Positions 61,538 through 64,000 of a stretch of DNA of 64,000 nt are shown here, piece after piece (positions within the stretch are counted from its first letter, which is position 1; each line of letters opens with the position of its first letter). The stretch lies in NCBI GenBank assembly GCA_038848185.1, contig JAWCNV010000007.1, positions 1 through 64,000 on the forward strand, read 5' to 3'. Under the pieces are notes generated by a model. It worked only from the letters and a program-made list of their open reading frames with translations. It ran no database searches and had not been told where the DNA came from. Origin of the DNA: JAAOZP01 sp038848185. GTDB lineage: Archaea; Thermoproteota; EX4484-205; JAAOZP01. Made by a program: the position numbers and the translations under genes.

Positions 61538-62152
61538 ATGGAAAGCGAAAAAGATAAGGAGGCTGAAGAAGACAGGACTGATTTTGACAAGATCATAGCA
61601 CGCTACAGGATGGCGGCATCAAGACAGGATGCTGCAAAAACAGAGGAAAAGCGGCCGGTAATAATTGAGAAAACATCGATAACACCGATGGTGGAGAAGC
61701 CAGTTGTAAAGAAAGAGACTATACCTGTGGCTCAAAAACCCGCGTCGCGAGAAATCGTGACGAGCGAGGATGCTGAAAAATACTTTGAATGGGTTAAGGT
61801 TGTGGAGAGTGCAATACAGAATTGCCTTTCCCAGTCTAAGGGAGCCATAAACTCCATATATGTTCTACTGCCTGACGAGATAACTTGCCTAAGCTTCGGT
61901 TCACGCATCGACCTGGATGAAGATATTTTGGCAGCTTTCATAGGAGAACAGTTTGGATTATTTGAAAGCTACAGCGGTATTCTTCAAATAGGAGAGATAG
62001 AAGAGATAGAGTATACTGGAAAACAGAGTGTTGTCCTGATGAAATCTGGGAGTGGGTTGAGGCTTATGGCCCTGTTAAACGATAAGAGCTACACTAGGCT
62101 AGCCAAGATATACTTGGAGAGAATGCTGAAAAGCATTCCGAGATTCGAGTAG
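61538..62152 (+). CDS. Possible roadblock/LC7-like protein with charged N-terminal tail
   Basis: 204 residues. The first 80 are disordered-looking, rich in Glu, Lys and Pro. The rest alternates helix and strand (VVESAIQNCLSQSKGAINSIYVLL, LQIGEIEEIEYTGKQSVVLMKSGSGLRLMALL), reminiscent of roadblock/LC7 or profilin-like small-GTPase regulators. Archaea carry many such proteins. The match is by fold pattern only. Single gene. Confidence 0.55.
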   Translation: MESEKDKEAEEDRTDFDKIIARYRMAASRQDAAKTEEKRPVIIEKTSITPMVEKPVVKKETIPVAQKPASREIVTSEDAEKYFEWVKVVESAIQNCLSQSKGAINSIYVLLPDEITCLSFGSRIDLDEDILAAFIGEQFGLFESYSGILQIGEIEEIEYTGKQSVVLMKSGSGLRLMALLNDKSYTRLAKIYLERMLKSIPRFE

Positions 62153-62169
62153 AATAAGTTTCACTTTTC

Positions 62170-63390
62170 TCACGCTATTTCTTTAAAGGCCTTACCCATT
62201 ATTTTAAGTCCTTCCCTTATGTTTTCAACCGAGTTAGCATAGCTTATTCTTACGTAGCCCTCTCCAAAGGAGCCCATGGCGGTTCCATGTAGGACTGCAA
62301 CGCCGTATTTCTCCAGTAGAATTGACGCCAGTTTCAAACTGTCGATTCCGGCTCTATTTGTTATCTTCTTGACATTGATGAACCCGTAGAAGGCGCCTCT
62401 CGGCCTAACCATGTGAACATCATCGATCTTGGAAACCTCTTCAATAACGACCTCTCTTCTCATCGCATATTGCTCCACCATCTTCCTTACAGCATCCATG
62501 CCGTTTCTCAAAGCCTCTATGCCTCCCACCTGGATGAAGGAGGAGGGGCATGCAGTTATCAGGTTTAAAACCAGTTGCAACGACTCAGTTAAATGCGTGG
62601 GGGTAATTACGTATCCAAGCCTCCACCCGGTCATAGCATAATATTTCGAGAAGCCGTCTATAAGAATAGTGTTCTCCAGATTCTCGTCAAACTGTACCGG
62701 TGAATAGTGTTTTAAGCCGTCATATATTATGTACCGATAGACCTCGTCGCTGATAACGTATGCTCCAGCATCCTTAGCTATCTCAACAATACCCTTGACA
62801 TCCTCCTTGGTTAATACTGAGCCCGTCGGGTTCTCTGGAGAGTTTAAGACGATCGCCCTAGTCCTGTTTGAAACCAGCTGGTTAACGTCATCCGGAACCA
62901 TTCTAAACTCGTTCTCCTCCTTAAGCCGGACTGGAACAGGTTTTCCCTTGAAGAACCTTACACCTTCCCCGTAAGCCGTGTACCCGGGGTTAGGGTAGAT
63001 CACTTCATCACCCTCCTCCACTATGGAGGCCAGTGTTGCGAAAACCGCCTCCTTAGAACCCGTTGTCACTGAAACATTCTTGAAATCTATTTCAACATCG
63101 AAGTCCTGAGCCGTTTTCTCCGATATTGTTTTCCTCAGCTCCAATGTTCCCGGAGTCGGAGTGTAATGTGTCTCTCCCTCTTTCAAAGCCCTTATCGCAG
63201 CCTCCCTTACGTTGCTAGGTGTGACGAAGTCCGGCTCCCCTATCTCCAAGTGTATTATCTTCTTCCCCTGGGCTTCAAGCATCTTCGCCTTACCTAGAAC
63301 CATGAAGGAGCTTTCTCCCTCTAGCTCCAGCGACCTCTTAGCCACCTTCAGCCTCGAATCCAATTTATCCCTCTCCCCTTCTAAGGGCAC
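62170..63390 (-). CDS. Class I aminotransferase (aspartate/alanine type)
   Basis: 406 residues from GTG 63390. PLP lysine in DGFSKYYAMTGWRLGY near residue 245-260; LEIGEPDFVTPSNV near 47, SPENPTGSVLTKED near 187 and ISDEVYRYIIYDG near 215 are the usual class I motifs. It moves amino groups between an amino acid and 2-oxoglutarate or pyruvate. The start overlaps the upstream stop by one base (TAGTG). Confidence 0.93.
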   Translation of the reverse strand: MPLEGERDKLDSRLKVAKRSLELEGESSFMVLGKAKMLEAQGKKIIHLEIGEPDFVTPSNVREAAIRALKEGETHYTPTPGTLELRKTISEKTAQDFDVEIDFKNVSVTTGSKEAVFATLASIVEEGDEVIYPNPGYTAYGEGVRFFKGKPVPVRLKEENEFRMVPDDVNQLVSNRTRAIVLNSPENPTGSVLTKEDVKGIVEIAKDAGAYVISDEVYRYIIYDGLKHYSPVQFDENLENTILIDGFSKYYAMTGWRLGYVITPTHLTESLQLVLNLITACPSSFIQVGGIEALRNGMDAVRKMVEQYAMRREVVIEEVSKIDDVHMVRPRGAFYGFINVKKITNRAGIDSLKLASILLEKYGVAVLHGTAMGSFGEGYVRISYANSVENIREGLKIMGKAFKEIA

Positions 63391-63908
63391 TATTTCAACT
63401 TTTTCAGGCTTTTCATAACTTTCGGTATGATAAGTATGCAGGCATAGAGGAAAACGCCTACGCCTCCTGTAATTATGCAGAAAAGGTATATTCCACCCGT
63501 TACCGAAGGGTTGTAAAACGGGTTTACCGTCAAAGGATATAATGGGCGAATATCATCGTATAAGGGAGCATCCAGCAAAATATGGAGCAGTGCTCCTGAG
63601 GAACCTGCGAGCACGAACTGCCTTAAACTCGGTTTCACATCAGACTCTAGAAGAAGAGTCTTGTAGAAATGAGATAGAAACCTTTCAAGCATGAACATTG
63701 CTAAGCCAAGAAAACTCCCTATGAAAAAACCCATTATAAATGTGTGAAAATAACCATGTAACGGATATTTTAAACCGAATATGATAACGAGGAGTGGTTC
63801 AATATCAAGAATCACATTAGCTACGATGAAGGTAGGCATGTGCATATGCTTTCTTAAAAGCATCCCGAAGAATATTGCCGGCCCTAGGTGGAACGGTGTG
63901 AAAGGCAT
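63390..63908 (-). CDS. YdjM-like membrane-bound metal-dependent hydrolase family protein
   Basis: 172 residues with four transmembrane helices. MPFTPFHLGPA at the N-terminus, HGYFHTF near residue 50 and ALLHILLDAP near 107 place His and Asp at the positions of the YdjM/DUF4184 family, where they are thought to bind metal at the membrane. Co-transcribed with the aminotransferase (TAGTG overlap). Reaction unknown. Confidence 0.8.
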   Translation of the reverse strand: MPFTPFHLGPAIFFGMLLRKHMHMPTFIVANVILDIEPLLVIIFGLKYPLHGYFHTFIMGFFIGSFLGLAMFMLERFLSHFYKTLLLESDVKPSLRQFVLAGSSGALLHILLDAPLYDDIRPLYPLTVNPFYNPSVTGGIYLFCIITGGVGVFLYACILIIPKVMKSLKKLK

Positions 63909-64000
63909 CTCTTCATATTGTTTTTCAATAGATATTTAGGGTTTTTCTTGTGAAAAGTATTTATTCCACTAAGCCCGATTCTATCTGTGTGACGAGAATT

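Noticed and set aside
1..64000. tRNA, rRNA, CRISPR, insertion-sequence or prophage content
   Set aside because: I looked through the gaps between genes for T-loop-like motifs, spaced repeats, transposase motifs and phage genes and found none that hold up; a covariance-model scan would be needed to exclude small RNAs.

Overview
The window reads as a densely packed archaeal chromosome segment of moderate G+C. The archaeal call rests on TATA-like boxes 25-30 bases before leaderless starts, Shine-Dalgarno sites of the GGTGAT/GGAGGT type used mainly inside operons, frequent TTG and GTG starts, and archaeal enzyme forms (Trm5, Trm14-like THUMP methyltransferase, split MetE, short methylenetetrahydrofolate reductase, GTPBP1-like GTPase). 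A lineage near Bathyarchaeia or another TACK group is my guess; it was not tested. I see no rRNA, tRNA, CRISPR array, insertion sequence or prophage.

Layout. 1-5,000: the tail of a surface protein, a YjbQ protein, and a tight five-gene minus-strand operon (coiled-coil protein, SPFH/zinc-ribbon protein, three membrane proteins, two of them with zinc ribbons). 5,000-10,700: glyoxylate-type reductase, tRNA methyltransferase, an AAA+ ATPase with a degenerate nuclease-like tail paired with a winged-helix protein, a YkgJ protein and an arrestin-like protein. 10,800-17,900: a sugar-type operon (TIM-barrel isomerase, Gfo/Idh dehydrogenase, MFS transporter), a PK_C-domain protein, a C69 dipeptidase, a ferritin-like protein, a Nudix hydrolase and a PHP phosphatase. 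18,000-21,900: a thiamine-pyrophosphate riboswitch ahead of a thiamine-type ABC importer. 21,900-28,700: Trm5, an AEC carrier, and a second ABC importer with one fused permease, two different ATPases and a PhoU-like protein. 28,700-33,400: GTPBP1-like GTPase, surface protein, CTP synthase. 33,500-34,300: a VapBC toxin-antitoxin pair. 34,400-43,900: flavoproteins, sugar oxidoreductase and MFS genes, an ACT-V4R regulator, a GH1 glycosidase, a stand-alone LigD-type phosphoesterase and a GH130 enzyme. 43,900-49,600: a small HTH regulator with a membrane partner, an ABC-2 exporter, an orphan protein with an HExxH motif, a universal stress protein and a secreted protein. 50,100-55,500: a membrane-tethered winged-helix protein, an orphan molybdopterin oxidoreductase and an ABC-2 exporter with two permeases. 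55,500-61,100: a one-carbon block. 61,500-64,000: a possible roadblock-type protein, an aminotransferase and a membrane protein.

How the genes work together. The clearest pathway is one-carbon metabolism at 55,571-61,063. SHMT would charge the C1 carrier, ThyX would use methylene-carrier for dTMP, the MTHFR-like protein would reduce it to methyl-carrier, and the split MetE pair would make methionine. A multi-spanning membrane protein sits between thyX and glyA in the same operon. Thiamine import is under direct RNA control. The 5' leader contains two mutually exclusive pairings and a helix that covers the ribosome binding site, which suggests translational control.

Most notable items: the TPP leader with a readable switching mechanism; two genes whose only sensible start is CTG behind a strong GGTGAT site (winged-helix protein at 9583, VapC at 33826); the SPFH/zinc-ribbon operon; the AAA+/winged-helix pair; the ABC importer without a binding protein; and the orphan HExxH protein at 46,788.
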